Of a stretch of 64,000 nt of DNA, positions 1 through 22,448 are shown one piece after another. The stretch lies in assembly GCA_051294375.1 (NCBI GenBank), contig CM119264.1, positions 10,248,175 to 10,312,174 of the forward strand, given 5' to 3'. Origin of the DNA: Paraspadella gotoi. Taxonomy: Eukaryota; Chaetognatha. Position 1 is the stretch's first letter; every line of letters starts with the position of its first letter. Below the pieces are notes generated by a model. The model was given only the letters and a program-made list of their open reading frames with translations. It was not told the DNA's origin and made no database searches. A program made the translations under genes and the position numbers.

Positions 1-2160
1 AAAATACATTTTATCAAGCTACAACATAAATTTTTGCTTGTTTTTTACTTTAACTGAAAAATATAAGCAATTTTATAGAATAAAAAAAATTTAATAATAA
101 ACAAAATGTAATTCAGTCTTTCCTTTTTCAAATGACAAAAGAAAAAGAAAAAATTTCATATGCCTTCATTGAAATTTTTAAAGCAAAAAACTGTTATACT
201 TTTAACTCTGATTTAAACAAAAGCTGTGTAAAGATTTATAGATTTAATTTAATAAAACTCTTTTAGAAAGGTGTCCCATGATTAGGGCTTTAATTTGATA
301 CCACATCCACCTTGCTACCTCTTTTCTTTCAAAAGTTATTTAAAAAAAATAACATTTTTAAAATTATGCAGTACAAATCTTTGTTAAATAAAAATTTCGG
401 CAAAGCGGGAGCATCTCACTTATTTCTGTTGGTACAATACTTAAATTTCAAAATAAAACTTGAAAAAATTTTTTTGTCATTTAGAGACATATCACTTTCA
501 GATATACCCATCGTATAATAATTTATTTATTTATTTCCCCCAAAAAAGCCTAATTAGAAAAGTTGAAATTTTTTTAAATTGTTGGGAAAAAAATTTTATC
601 CGACCTATGCTCATTGAGAATAATGGTTTTGCATAGAAAATTAAAATATCAAAAAAATAAAAAAATCAGCCTCTAGAAAAATTGAAAGGCTAGAGGCTGA
701 TTTTTTTAGAATTGCAAAATTTTTTTCCTGACTCATAATCCATTATTCTCAAGTTTCAAAATATTTTTTTCCAAAATCATTCAATCAATTTTTTTTTATT
801 AATTTAAAATGTTTTTATGATGTTGTTTTTGTTTGAAAGAATTGAAAAAAAAGTGAAAAATATAGTAATTATATAAGGTTTTTGAAAATACCTTAAAAAT
901 ATTAAATAATTAGACACAAGGGGAGTAAGCAGAAAAACTTCCCATTCATAAGAAAATTGAAATGAATTTGTCATATTGTTATTTAGATTAATTGACTAAT
1001 TACAAACATATGATTCATATAAATTGAGGAAATGATGGGTAAAAAAATATTCATCTTGGTCTCGGTTAACTATTAGGTTATCGTTAAAGTTTTTGTTTTA
1101 TTAATATTAATATTTTTTTGCATTTATAAAAGCAATGGTCTAAAATTTTGTAAGCGTTTCGAGCTATATTGCTTCATCTTTTTTACTATTTTTGATCTAG
1201 TGAGCTTTTTTGTTGATGGTCAAGGGTTATCGTCAGATACAGATATGTCCAGTAGTGTATATCGCACATATTACCAAAGTAGTGATCAATTAATTTGGTT
1301 CAGAAACGATTTTAAAGGGACAAAATCAGCACGAAGAACCGTTTCGCCACATTATTTTTCATTGTGTCGTACTTAGAACCGGATGGATGTTAATGTATCG
1401 GATTTAAAAAAAATTGTTTGTTCTTTAATTTCATTTTACTGTTTACAGAATGTTTAGTATTTTCAACTTTCTTATAAACTAGATTAAAAAGCTCCATCGA
1501 TCTCATTCTACTCATAATTTTAACTCATCCGTTACTCGACCTAAGCTCAACCACGCTTCAAATCTTGCTAACTCTGAATACTCTTCCTGACGGTAAACTT
1601 ACCTTTAAAGTCAATCTAATATTCATACCGTTTCTCAGCCAAAACCGTTTTAACAGAAAATATATAAATGAAAATATGATTAGTAAAAAATAACAATCAA
1701 TAAATATTTTAAAAAATTAACTTGAATATTACTAAAAAAAATCAAAATCTTTAACAGGCTTTTCCTTTTTATTAGGTTTTTATACCCACAGTTAATACAA
1801 ATTAAACAGTTCACCGATTTGGCTTAGAACGTGAATTAACATTAAATACATGAGCCATGTGTCTTTTGTTTTACTTTCAACGCCCAAGACGGAAACAAAC
1901 CTAACCCGTTCCCTAGCGGACAAAAGCATTTATGTTACGAACAAAAGATTCAGCCAAACGGATAAATTGATGTTTCTGATTTTTTCCAATTCTTGGAGAT
2001 ATGTTGATACTTCAGAGTTCGTATAAGAGACTTTTTATAAGTACGTACATACGTATAGTTCGATTATAGAAATACTCTGTCTCTGAAATCTATAAAATAT
2101 TTTGTCGAAAGTATATCTACTTTTCCTGTTTGACGTCAAGTTCTCTCGTTATTCAACTGT
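1..2160. other. AT-rich non-coding stretch
   Basis: No supportable gene. The sequence is AT-rich with frequent stops in all frames. It contains a fold-back repeat near 614-752 and, on the minus strand near 1150-1178, a short motif resembling the tail of Penelope-type elements. Both are described separately. Confidence 0.6.
614..752. repeat. Fold-back (nested inverted repeat) element
   Basis: Two nested perfect stems share one centre. The inner stem pairs 660-676 with 690-706 (17 bp) across a 13-nt loop. The outer stem pairs 614-626 with 740-752 (13 bp). A/T-rich sequence beyond the outer stem still pairs loosely, so the element may reach about 580-775. The shape suits a small MITE-type or palindromic repeat. 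I found no clear target-site duplication, so the class is undecided. A structured RNA is a less likely alternative. Confidence 0.6.
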
Positions 2161-4111
2161 ACAAGTCTTAAAACTTACTATACAAATTTATAAATAACTT
2201 CTTGGCGCATCGGACAAGAATTTCCCGAGAAAAGAACACAAAACAATGTGCAGTACTCTTCCTTTTCGTGATAAATAAAAACTTCATGGAAACGGCTTTT
2301 ATTGCGTCGGGAAAGGAACGCATGGTGAAACAGAACAAAAAATCGTGGCAGAGAAAAGATGAAAAAAAAAAGCGAAATAAATAAAGCAAGGGTGAAAAGA
2401 GTTGAGGGAGCTTGGAAGGATTTTAAAGGAGGAAAAGGGAAAAGGGATGGAAAAGAAAGCCGAGGAAAAAATGTTAGGAGTACAGGTGGGGGAAATAAAA
2501 AAAGAAATTCCAGGAATTATATTTATATACATGGAAAAAGAACTGTGGAATGTCAATGCTTGTTAAATTACCTTCCTCAACATTTTTCAATGTTTCAAAG
2601 CAAAAAATATCGCAGCCCGTCCGAAATATTCAAAACTAGGAATACGCACTGATCCTTCGAAAGATGACTAATAATTTTATATATATTTCTGCCAACTGCA
2701 TCCTAATTTTTACTTGCTTTTTATCTTCCAAAAAAACATCATCTTTTAAAAAAATCTTAATGTCATGGGTGATCTTGTATCTGAAAGGCATAAATGATTT
2801 TCTTTTTGAAACTCAAAAAATATATCTTCTCACGCCTTTGAATTCCAAGATTACGATTAAGGGTAAGAGAGAAGGGAGAGAGAGAGAGAGAGAGCGAATG
2901 GAGTTAAAAATTTGAAATTTTATATTTCGTATAATTATGTTACTTATTTTGTTAAGTAACCTCGACCACCTCCACTTAATGAAATATTTTTCGTTTTTTC
3001 CCTTATCCTGCTTCCCCCCCCCCAAAAAAAAAAGAAATTCCTCTGTATTTTTTCACTCTTCCTTTCTCCGGGCCTCTCATTAGTCGGATTGCTCAGATGC
3101 TTTATTGTCGTGGAACCAATCATAAGTCAGGAATCGGCGACGGCGGCGCCTTCTTCTGGCGATTATTCATGCGTCAATGATTCTTGATTTATGTTCGTCG
3201 CGCGAGATCGAGCGTGAATTTCGTGGGGGTGGTAGTAAGGGGGGGGTAGGGTGGGTAAGGTGAAGAGAGCTTAAGAGGGGGGTTGAAAGGAGTAAGCGGG
3301 GGTTCCTGGGTTAGAAAATAAGAAGTTGTGTAACTCGGATGGTAGGACAAGGATTCGGGCTGGGATTAAGTATACATAGCTTTGATGCAGTGAGTTTAGA
3401 TTGTATTTCGAATCTGTACTTGATGAAATTTTATTTAATTAGATTGGAGATGTCTACTTTTACTATCTTCCCCATGGAGTGATAGCAGGGGTGCTGAGAT
3501 GAGGCAGAGTCTTTAAGAATCGGTTCTCGATGGTTAAAAGCCGGAAACTCGTTTGCGGGGAAAAAATGCGGCTCGAACTTTCACGGTCATTTTCCTCTCT
3601 TTTTCCGCAATGGCAAACGACGAACGTATTTCGATGTTTGTGAGGGTCCAATATTGTACTTAACTACTATTCAAAAAAAAAAATCATAACAATGCTCTAA
3701 TTTTGTGCGAGTGAATACATTTCGAAATTTCAACTTACTTTCCCTTCTTTTTCAACATACATATAAAAAAAAAATAAACAAATATGTCAAATTTGTGCGA
3801 ATGTCTGATAGATAAAAACTAAAAAGTAAAACCTTAGGCCTAACGAAAATTCTAAAATGAGGTCATAACTTTTTCTAACGCTGGTTCACGTTTTTCTCGT
3901 TGGTTTTTGTCGGAATCGTAAATCATTAAAGAAAAAGTAGTTCCGTATTTTTTTCCCCATTTAATGGGAATTTTAATATCCTGAAATTATGACGAAAAAA
4001 TAGTGACTCTATAAATCATGAGTAAAGCGCCGCGAAAATGAGGTAAGGGAAAACGTTTGAACGACCAAAAGAAAGGTTTATTTGAAAGTTTTAGGCGATT
4101 TTGGACGTGTT
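2161..4111. other. Non-coding stretch, no gene seen
   Basis: Short open frames on both strands are low-complexity (Lys/Arg- or Ser/Phe-rich) and lack splice-site or homology support. A GC-richer patch at about 3060-3260 has no recognisable product. G-runs lie near 3225-3300. Confidence 0.5.
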
Positions 4112-4160
4112 ACTCTCTCTCCCTTTCTCTCTCTTTCTCTTTTCTATCTCTCTCTCTTTA

Positions 4161-4238
<78 letters not shown>

Positions 4239-4240
4239 GC
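4112..4240. repeat. (CT)n microsatellite
   Basis: Nearly pure CT dinucleotide tract on the plus strand with a few interruptions. It is followed at 4418-4458 by a tract of the opposite strand sense (AG)n. Arg-Glu or Ser-Leu open frames across it are microsatellite artefacts. Confidence 0.95.
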
Positions 4241-4413
4241 TCAGTGTGCTCACCATGTTCTTTTTCCATATTCCACTTACCCTCTTTTTGTGTTTGGTTC
4301 ATTTTTTCTTCCACTGCCATTTTTTGTTGGTGTCCTGGAGTCAGCAAAAACTGAGATAACAAATTTTCTAGAGTCGGTCGGAGCAGAGAGGCGAATCAGT
4401 GAAAGAGGAGGAG

Positions 4414-4417
<4 letters not shown>

Positions 4418-4458
<41 letters not shown>
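4418..4458. repeat. (AG)n microsatellite
   Basis: AG dinucleotide repeat about 180 bp after a CT tract. Their complementary composition could allow pairing in a transcript. No gene overlaps it. Confidence 0.9.
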
Positions 4459-4461
<3 letters not shown>

Positions 4462-4810
4462 GAAAAAGAGGAAGAAAAAGAAGAGAAAGGAAAGATAGAG
4501 AGAGAGATAGATAGTAGGTATGTTTCTCATACTCCTACGTTTGATAATGTTAAAATGTTTTTGTCCGATTTGGCACTTGGCAGACGTTTTTCTTCATCCG
4601 AAGAAATCTTAATAAAAAATAATGGTAATAATGAGGGAGTTGTAACTTTTTTATTAACATGACATGATTAAAGACAATAACTCAGTTAAAGATTCAGTAT
4701 TGTAAGCCGAAGGCTCATCAATATAAGAATTGGTGTTAATGAGGGGAAAAGGAAAACAAAAAAATTCAAACAAAAATTTGGTGTTGTTACTTCATTATCT
4801 GTTATGTAAA

Positions 4811-4816
4811 TTTATT
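4811..4816 (-). promoter_or_regulatory. Candidate polyadenylation signal of the 5003-6801 gene
   Basis: TTTATT on the plus strand is AATAAA on minus, about 190 nt past the stop codon of the three-exon gene. A second AATAAA lies at 4919-4924. Either could serve; the choice needs transcript ends. Confidence 0.4.
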
Positions 4817-4922
4817 TATGAAACGAAACAAAAATCGGGCATTCGCATCTTCGCTTCATCAAAAAGAATAAGAAAAAATCGAGGCTTCCGTCTTTCAGAA
4901 AAAAAAAACGAAGCTCGATTTA

Positions 4923-4926
<4 letters not shown>

Positions 4927-5004
<78 letters not shown>
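4927..5004. repeat. (CT)n microsatellite at the 3' end of a gene
   Basis: Pure CT tract of about 78 bp. On the minus strand it is (AG)n and begins at the stop codon of the 5003-6801 gene: the TGA overlaps the last CT units. The 3' UTR would therefore start with a long AG repeat. Confidence 0.95.
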
Positions 5005-5007
<3 letters not shown>

Positions 5008-6801
5008 GTACCCACCCCGCCATGAGAAAATCTGTGTCTCTCCTGATTCTCTCCTTCGCCAAATCTTCTTCGGACAAAGTCTCCGGCACGACGTAAACCG
5101 TTTCCGTCTCTCTTCGCTTCGGCACCTTGGCGCGCGCGGCTGCAACGGCGCCACCCCTTGCCGCGCCCCGACCAGCGTAGCGGAACGGGCGCCTTTCCGA
5201 TTTGGCGGCCGGCGTCGTTGCAGCTGGCGCCACTGTCTTTGTCGTCGTCGTCGCCGCCGAGGGACGCGCGCGGACGGAGATGTTCGCCTTCACCCACCCC
5301 TCGTCGTCGTCGTCGTCGTCTTCGGCGTCTTCGATCCGCTTGGGCACCTCCACCGCGATCGGTTCCTTGGTGCAGCCGCTGTCCAAGAAGCGGAGAAGGT
5401 TGGTCGTGTCCTTGGCGCCGTAGGTGGACAGGTAGCGCGCCAGGCGGGAGTAGTCGGTGCGCTGGGACTCTCGGGGGATGCCTGATGAAGATGAGATCAG
5501 AGATTGAGATTATGGGGCGAGGATTTACCGAGGGATTGTTAAACGCGGATTTCTAAAAACGAGAAGGAATCGAAAGTATTTTATTTTAAATTAAAATAAA
5601 TTCATCTCTTTATCGTAAAAAATAAAAAAAAAAACTACTTTTTACATTAAATGGGATTATCATTATGTTAGACTTAGAGAATAAAGGAGGAAAAAAAGGG
5701 AGATAAAAAATATCAGTCAGGATTTGTCAAGATTCGTCGCGGATTCGACTTCGGGAAAACAAAACGTTATGAAATTCTACAAAACGAAAATGTCTCTGAA
5801 TTCAGCTGCGGCTGTTGAGTCCGTGGATTCTTTGTTATATAAAAAACAAGAACGGTAATTCCAATGTGTTGCGCCGCAGTGACTTTATTTTCACGTGCAT
5901 TTCTCTTTGATCATATGTTACGAAATGACATGACATGATATCTCTAAAAAACTGTTTTTGCCTGTGTATTTATGACATGCACTGTATGAAAATTGTGTTT
6001 TTTTATTCCTTATAGTTTTAGGAATTCCTGAAGGCGGCGCTAGCAGTTCCTTAGGTTTGAGAATTTTTTCTGTCTCAGAAAATAAGTAATCAACTATAGG
6101 CAAATTATATGCATTTTTAACGTAAGTGGGACAGAACGACGGACAGACAGACGCGAGTACTAAAAAGTCAAAATATTTCATCAAGCTTTACATGTCCATT
6201 GCCCTCGCTAGCTTCCGCTTGCCACCGCCTTACCGATTTGCGGGACTTGCCCCACCAGCTTGGCGTAGTGAGTCTTAGTCTGGTTTATCATCTTCTTCCT
6301 CTCGTCCTCCTGCTGCTGGAGCTCTCGGTATCGCTCCACGCGCGAGTGCTCGTCTCGATCCGGCTCCAGAAATCCGGGGTTGAGATAATCTCGATTCGAA
6401 GTGATCATATATGAGTAGCCCCTAGGTGAATACAGGAGTAATTGTTTATTTCATAAAATATTCGTTATTTCTGACGAACGAATAACTTAAATTGAGCTTT
6501 ATACTTACCTATAGTAAGTTGGGTAATAAGGTGTGTAAGCAGTGTACCAAGGGTTGTATTTTGGGAAGATTCCCGCCGACGCCGACGCCGCGTGCCCCGA
6601 GGCCGTCGCCGATTCTGTCGACGCTGCCGGTGCCGCCGATTCGGAGGCGCCGACTCGGCCGTACCTCGTCGACGGAATCGAATTGAAAGGCGTCGGCGGA
6701 TAAGCGGCGTGAGCCTTTAACAGAGAATCGAATTCGCGAGAGGCATCACCGTAGACGCTCCAACGGCTCGTTGAACCCAGGTATCCGCGACGGTAAGACA
6801 T
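5003..6801 (-). CDS. Unrecognised 319-aa protein, three exons
   Basis: The model joins 6801-6509, 6421-6234 and 5481-5003 (293+188+479 nt = 320 codons with stop). Donors are GTAAGT and GTAAGG; acceptors are CCTAG and CATCAG; reading phase is kept across both introns. The start ATG opens a protein beginning MSYRRGYLGS. Residues 1-98 are Ala/Ser-rich and end in a Tyr/Pro-rich run (about 78-97). Residues 99-160 are charged and probably helical (RYRELQQQEDERKKM). Residues 161-319 hold a short conserved-looking stretch (TDYSRLARYLSTYG), a poly-Asp run, and a Thr/Ala/Arg-rich basic region from trinucleotide repeats. There is no signal peptide or membrane segment. I do not recognise the family; a structural, cytoskeletal or nuclear role would be a guess. 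Exon 2 read past its donor stops at 6208, so a shorter intron-retained product is possible. Intron 2 holds a dispersed repeat. Confidence 0.75.
5869..6160. mobile_element. Dispersed TIR-type repeat, 3'-truncated copy
   Basis: This block closely resembles 37795-38184 and its sister copies. Shared landmarks in order are TTGCGCC at the left end, a GACATGACATGA block, AGGAATTCCT, CTATAGGCAAATTATATGC, AACGTAA(A/G)TGGGACA, and a CGGACAGACA tail. The full copies end in GGCGCAA, the inverse of the left end. This copy stops near GCGAGTAC (6153-6160) and lacks the right end. It sits inside intron 2 of the minus-strand gene. It has no coding capacity, so it is probably a non-autonomous DNA transposon. 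Confidence 0.7.
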
Positions 6802-6979
6802 TTTCTTTTTCCTTTTTTTTTATTCTTTTATTTCTATTTTATTTTTCGCTCTGCCAATCTCTCTCCCTCTCGTGTTTTGCTTTATTGGGTTTTATTTTCC
6901 GCCTTTTTTTTTCTCGTCTTCTATTTCTGTCGGAATCTTATTGCTCGCATGGGCGTGTTTGCGTTATTGCTCCTTTTTT

Positions 6980-6998
6980 CGGTCTCTCTCTCTCTCTC

Positions 6999-7077
<79 letters not shown>

Positions 7078-7084
7078 CTCTCTC
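6980..7084. repeat. (CT)n microsatellite upstream of a gene
   Basis: CT dinucleotide tract with a few TTCT breaks. It lies 180-280 bp upstream of the start codon of the minus-strand gene, so it may be in its 5' UTR or promoter. On the coding strand it reads (GA)n, which resembles GAGA-factor sites of arthropods; function is not shown. Confidence 0.9.
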
Positions 7085-13455
<6,371 letters not shown>

Positions 13456-13734
13456 CCTCTCTCTCTAACTTTCCCTCCCTGCCTCCTTTCCTCCATTTCC
13501 TCTTCCTTCCCCCATCTCCTTTCAAAAGCCACACATCGAGATTTGGCTGGGTTTCCGTCCGAAACCCGAAAGAAAAAGAATGAGATATTTGCAGGTTTTG
13601 AGGTCAGCGCAGGTAAGGAAAGCTTACCCTTTCCTTACCTGAGCTTTCAAACCATTTTCTTTGTGACTGATGAAGGAAAGGCGAATGGGCCGCTCTGGCC
13701 AAAGAAGGAATGGACGGATAAAAGTAAAAAAATG

Positions 13735-13840
13735 AATGAAATTATTAATGAATGAATGAATGAATGAATGAATGAATGAATGAATGAATGAATGAATGAA
13801 TGAATGAATGAATGAATGAATGAATGAATGAATGAATGAA

Positions 13841-13907
<67 letters not shown>

Positions 13908-14014
13908 ATGAATGAATGAATGAATGAATGAATGAATGAATGAATGAATGAATGAATGAAAGAATGAATGAATGAATGAATGAATGAATGAATGAATGAA
14001 TGAATGAATGAATG
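13735..14014. repeat. (GAAT)n and (TAAA)n tetranucleotide array
   Basis: About 105 bp of GAAT repeats, then about 65 bp of TAAA repeats, then GAAT again to about 14014. The flanking arrays share a unit and the inner one differs by one base, so the inner block probably arose by a G-to-A change that then spread by slippage. It ends about 140 bp before the first recognised exon of RhoGAP copy 1. Confidence 0.95.
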
Positions 14015-14151
14015 GGCTCCCCTCCCCGACCGGCATGAATTATGAAAAAAAAAAGAAATAAAAAAAAGTAATTCCCTTACGAACGATTGAAAATCTCACC
14101 ATAAATCAACCTTTTGTTTCCCGCCCATTTTTCCCCGCGTCTTTTTTTTAG

Positions 14152-15468
<1,317 letters not shown>

Positions 15469-16980
15469 TTCGAGAAAGCGAAGGGTTCCTTCTAGAACTC
15501 AGATCCTGTTACTTATATGAACCAAAGGAGCTTTGGAGATTTTGAAGAAGATTTTGAAGAAGATTCCTGGAAATATTATGGCATTACTTAAATAAAACAT
15601 TGCCTTCATATTAAAGAGAGAGTATTTCGATCTGTAAGTGCGAACGGCTGATTCAGGAATATCTGAAACCTCTTAAGGGTAAGCCATCTTGGCTACTAAA
15701 ATCAAGTTTCGGGCTAATTAAAAACCATCATGTTTTTTTTCTTGCTTTCGCACAGAGTACAATGGGCTGGCGGGAGAGGTCTCTTTAATTTCTCACCGTA
15801 ATGAAAATCTGCTGCCTTTGCAGATCCACCCTGTTAAATATTTTAGTGCCACATTTACGTACTAACCTCGAGATTTACTTTTATTTTGTCCCAATGTTTG
15901 TTTCGGTTTTGAATACACTTGATGTTAAAGTTATAAATATCGAACATCGTTGTTTGAAAAAGCAGATTGGCCTTTCTTAACCTTCCAGACATGTATTTAA
16001 TTCGCGTTTAACTTATAAAAGTTTAAATGATTATGAAATAAAACTTTCGTATCGTCTCGTACTTCTCAAGAATTTGTTTTTTTTTCTCTCAATAAAGTTA
16101 CGTATGAAAAACGCTTCATGATTTTTCGTTTGTATTTTTCATAAAACAACAGAAAATAGTAATAATACATCGGCGTGAATGATTTTTTTTAAATTCCCAA
16201 TATTTGGTTTTACTGTATGAACTATGATTGTTAATCGCGAGTCTAAATTCGTTCAACGAAAAAAAACCAAAACTTGATAATGTTCAGAATATCTGTCAGA
16301 TAGTTGACAAAGAAATTGACAATCGAATAGTCAAAAGTACAGTTGATCTACAAGAATAAAAATCATGATTATGTACAATGAATCTGGATAGTTTAAAGTC
16401 GATTCGAGCTATTTTAAAAAGCGAACCGTACTTGATGATTACAATAATTTAGGCCGACAATGGGCTTCTTTAATAGCAAGATTATAATAATATTAATGTC
16501 CCAAAAATATTTTTTTTTGGCAAATGAAGATAAATCGTTGGATTTATGTTTTTGTAACACAAGAATCGCGTTAAAACCGTTATTTTCTTCCATCGTTTTA
16601 TCGTTAGTAAAAAACTTATACAAAAATTGTTCTCTTTTTTTCAACCAAGACTCGTATAACAATAAATCCATTTTAAAATCGTATAAATACATGATATAAA
16701 ATTAAAATACTAACTTTAACTCTCAGAACAACCCGCAATTTTTCTCTCTTTCAAAAGGTACACATAAATCCTCTTGAATATTCCTTGAATGCCCATTTTC
16801 ATGATGCCGGTCCGGTAATAAGATTTTCGAAAGGACGTTTGAGTATTGATGCATCCTAAGGAAAAAGAAGAAAAAAAGAGGGACTCATCTAGCAGTAAAG
16901 TAACGAACAAAAGAAGAAAATGAACGGAAAAGGAACGAACGATTGTAAGTTTAAAACAAAAAAAGCAGTACCTAGACGAT
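15469..16980. other. Spacer between two convergent RhoGAP genes
   Basis: About 1.5 kb holding both 3' UTRs. No further gene is seen. An AATAAA for copy 1 lies at 15591. On the minus side a candidate ATTAAA lies near 16473. Confidence 0.6.
15591..15596 (+). promoter_or_regulatory. Polyadenylation signal AATAAA of RhoGAP copy 1
   Basis: Canonical hexamer 123 nt after the stop codon on the coding strand. Confidence 0.6.
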
Positions 16981-21331
<4,351 letters not shown>

Positions 21332-22310
21332 TTAAAAACTTTATTTGTTTATTACTTAAAACTAATTGTCAAAAATGATCTCGCTAAAACCTGGGAATGA
21401 GAAGTATTTTTTACAATCGAGTTTGAGTTTAATTTTGTAATTTTTCTAAAAAAAAGATTTTTTTTTCCTCCTTTTTTTCATTGGCTTTTTTTTTCTCTGT
21501 GTTCTTTGCTTATCGCACATTGAGCTATTTGCTAATCAATAAACTCTGTTGGTGTAAACTAATTGCATTAGGCGAAGGATGGAAGAGAGAATCGAATAGC
21601 AATCACTTCCCATTATTTCGGGGTTAATTGGTTCTAATGAGAGAAAAAAAACAATGTATTTGATCAACGAACTCGTAACGAAGGAAACTCATCAATTAGA
21701 CGAGGGAAACGGTCTTTTATTCAAATCCACCCGCGCGAAAGGGAAGGCCGTCGTTAGAAACAAAGATTGCATAAAGCCGTGAAAGTTGTGGAAGCCTCGT
21801 GGGTTGTACGAGCCGTGAATAACTTGAACGCTTCAAAGTTTTGAAAACTCGGAATGTTGTGGGAGCTTAACAATTTCTTTTTAAAAACATGTAAATCGTA
21901 AAATTTCACCAACTTATCTTTAAGAAAAAAAATATGATCACACCAGAATGTTGTACATTGTACAATATACTTTCTCAAATGCTGTACATATAAGACGAGA
22001 GGAAAGCTGTGAAGTTTTGAAGGCTGAAAAACATCACCCCAGTTCGGAGTTCGAGAAAACCTTGGGCATAGCGAACAGCGGGACTAGAGACTATCCCACA
22101 GAGACAAAAGCGGTAGGGATTTTAAAAAACGAGTTCTAATGGTCGGACTTGGACGAAGCAAAGTTTCCGGTGGAAAGGGCGCCCCGTCGCGAAAGAGGAA
22201 TTAAAGAGTTCTTAGTTTCAGACCTTTCACGTCCAATCATTTTGTTCGATTTATTCGATATATATATTAAGTTAATAATTCGGCAGATACAAACGTTTTC
22301 CTTTAATGCC

Positions 22311-22448
22311 ATCCGGAACTCAATTCCAAATTATATCCGGTTCTCATCTCTATCCCCGTTACATCCGGAACTCAACTCCCCAAAATTACATCCGGGTCAT
22401 ATCTCTATCCCATTACATCCGGTTCTTAACTCGGCCCATATACATCCC
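22311..22448. repeat. Degenerate 26-27 bp tandem array with ATCCGG cores
   Basis: ATCCGG occurs at about 22311, 22336, 22363, 22390 and 22417, with a decayed ATCCCC near 22444, so spacing is 25-27 bp. Most are preceded by AC or AT and followed by (A/T)CTCA-type sequence. It is a short minisatellite. CCGGAT(GT) on the other strand fits ETS-family binding cores, so a regulatory role is possible but unproven. Confidence 0.75.

Noticed and set aside
4057-4514. Long open frames rich in Ser-Leu or Arg-Glu across CT/AG tracts here and at many other places
   Set aside because: Dinucleotide repeats are open in most frames and give alternating residues. No splice sites or unique flanking protein support them.
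13647-14036. Repetitive minus-strand frame (Ile-His-Ser-Phe repeats)
   Set aside because: Pure translation of the GAAT/TAAA tetranucleotide array.
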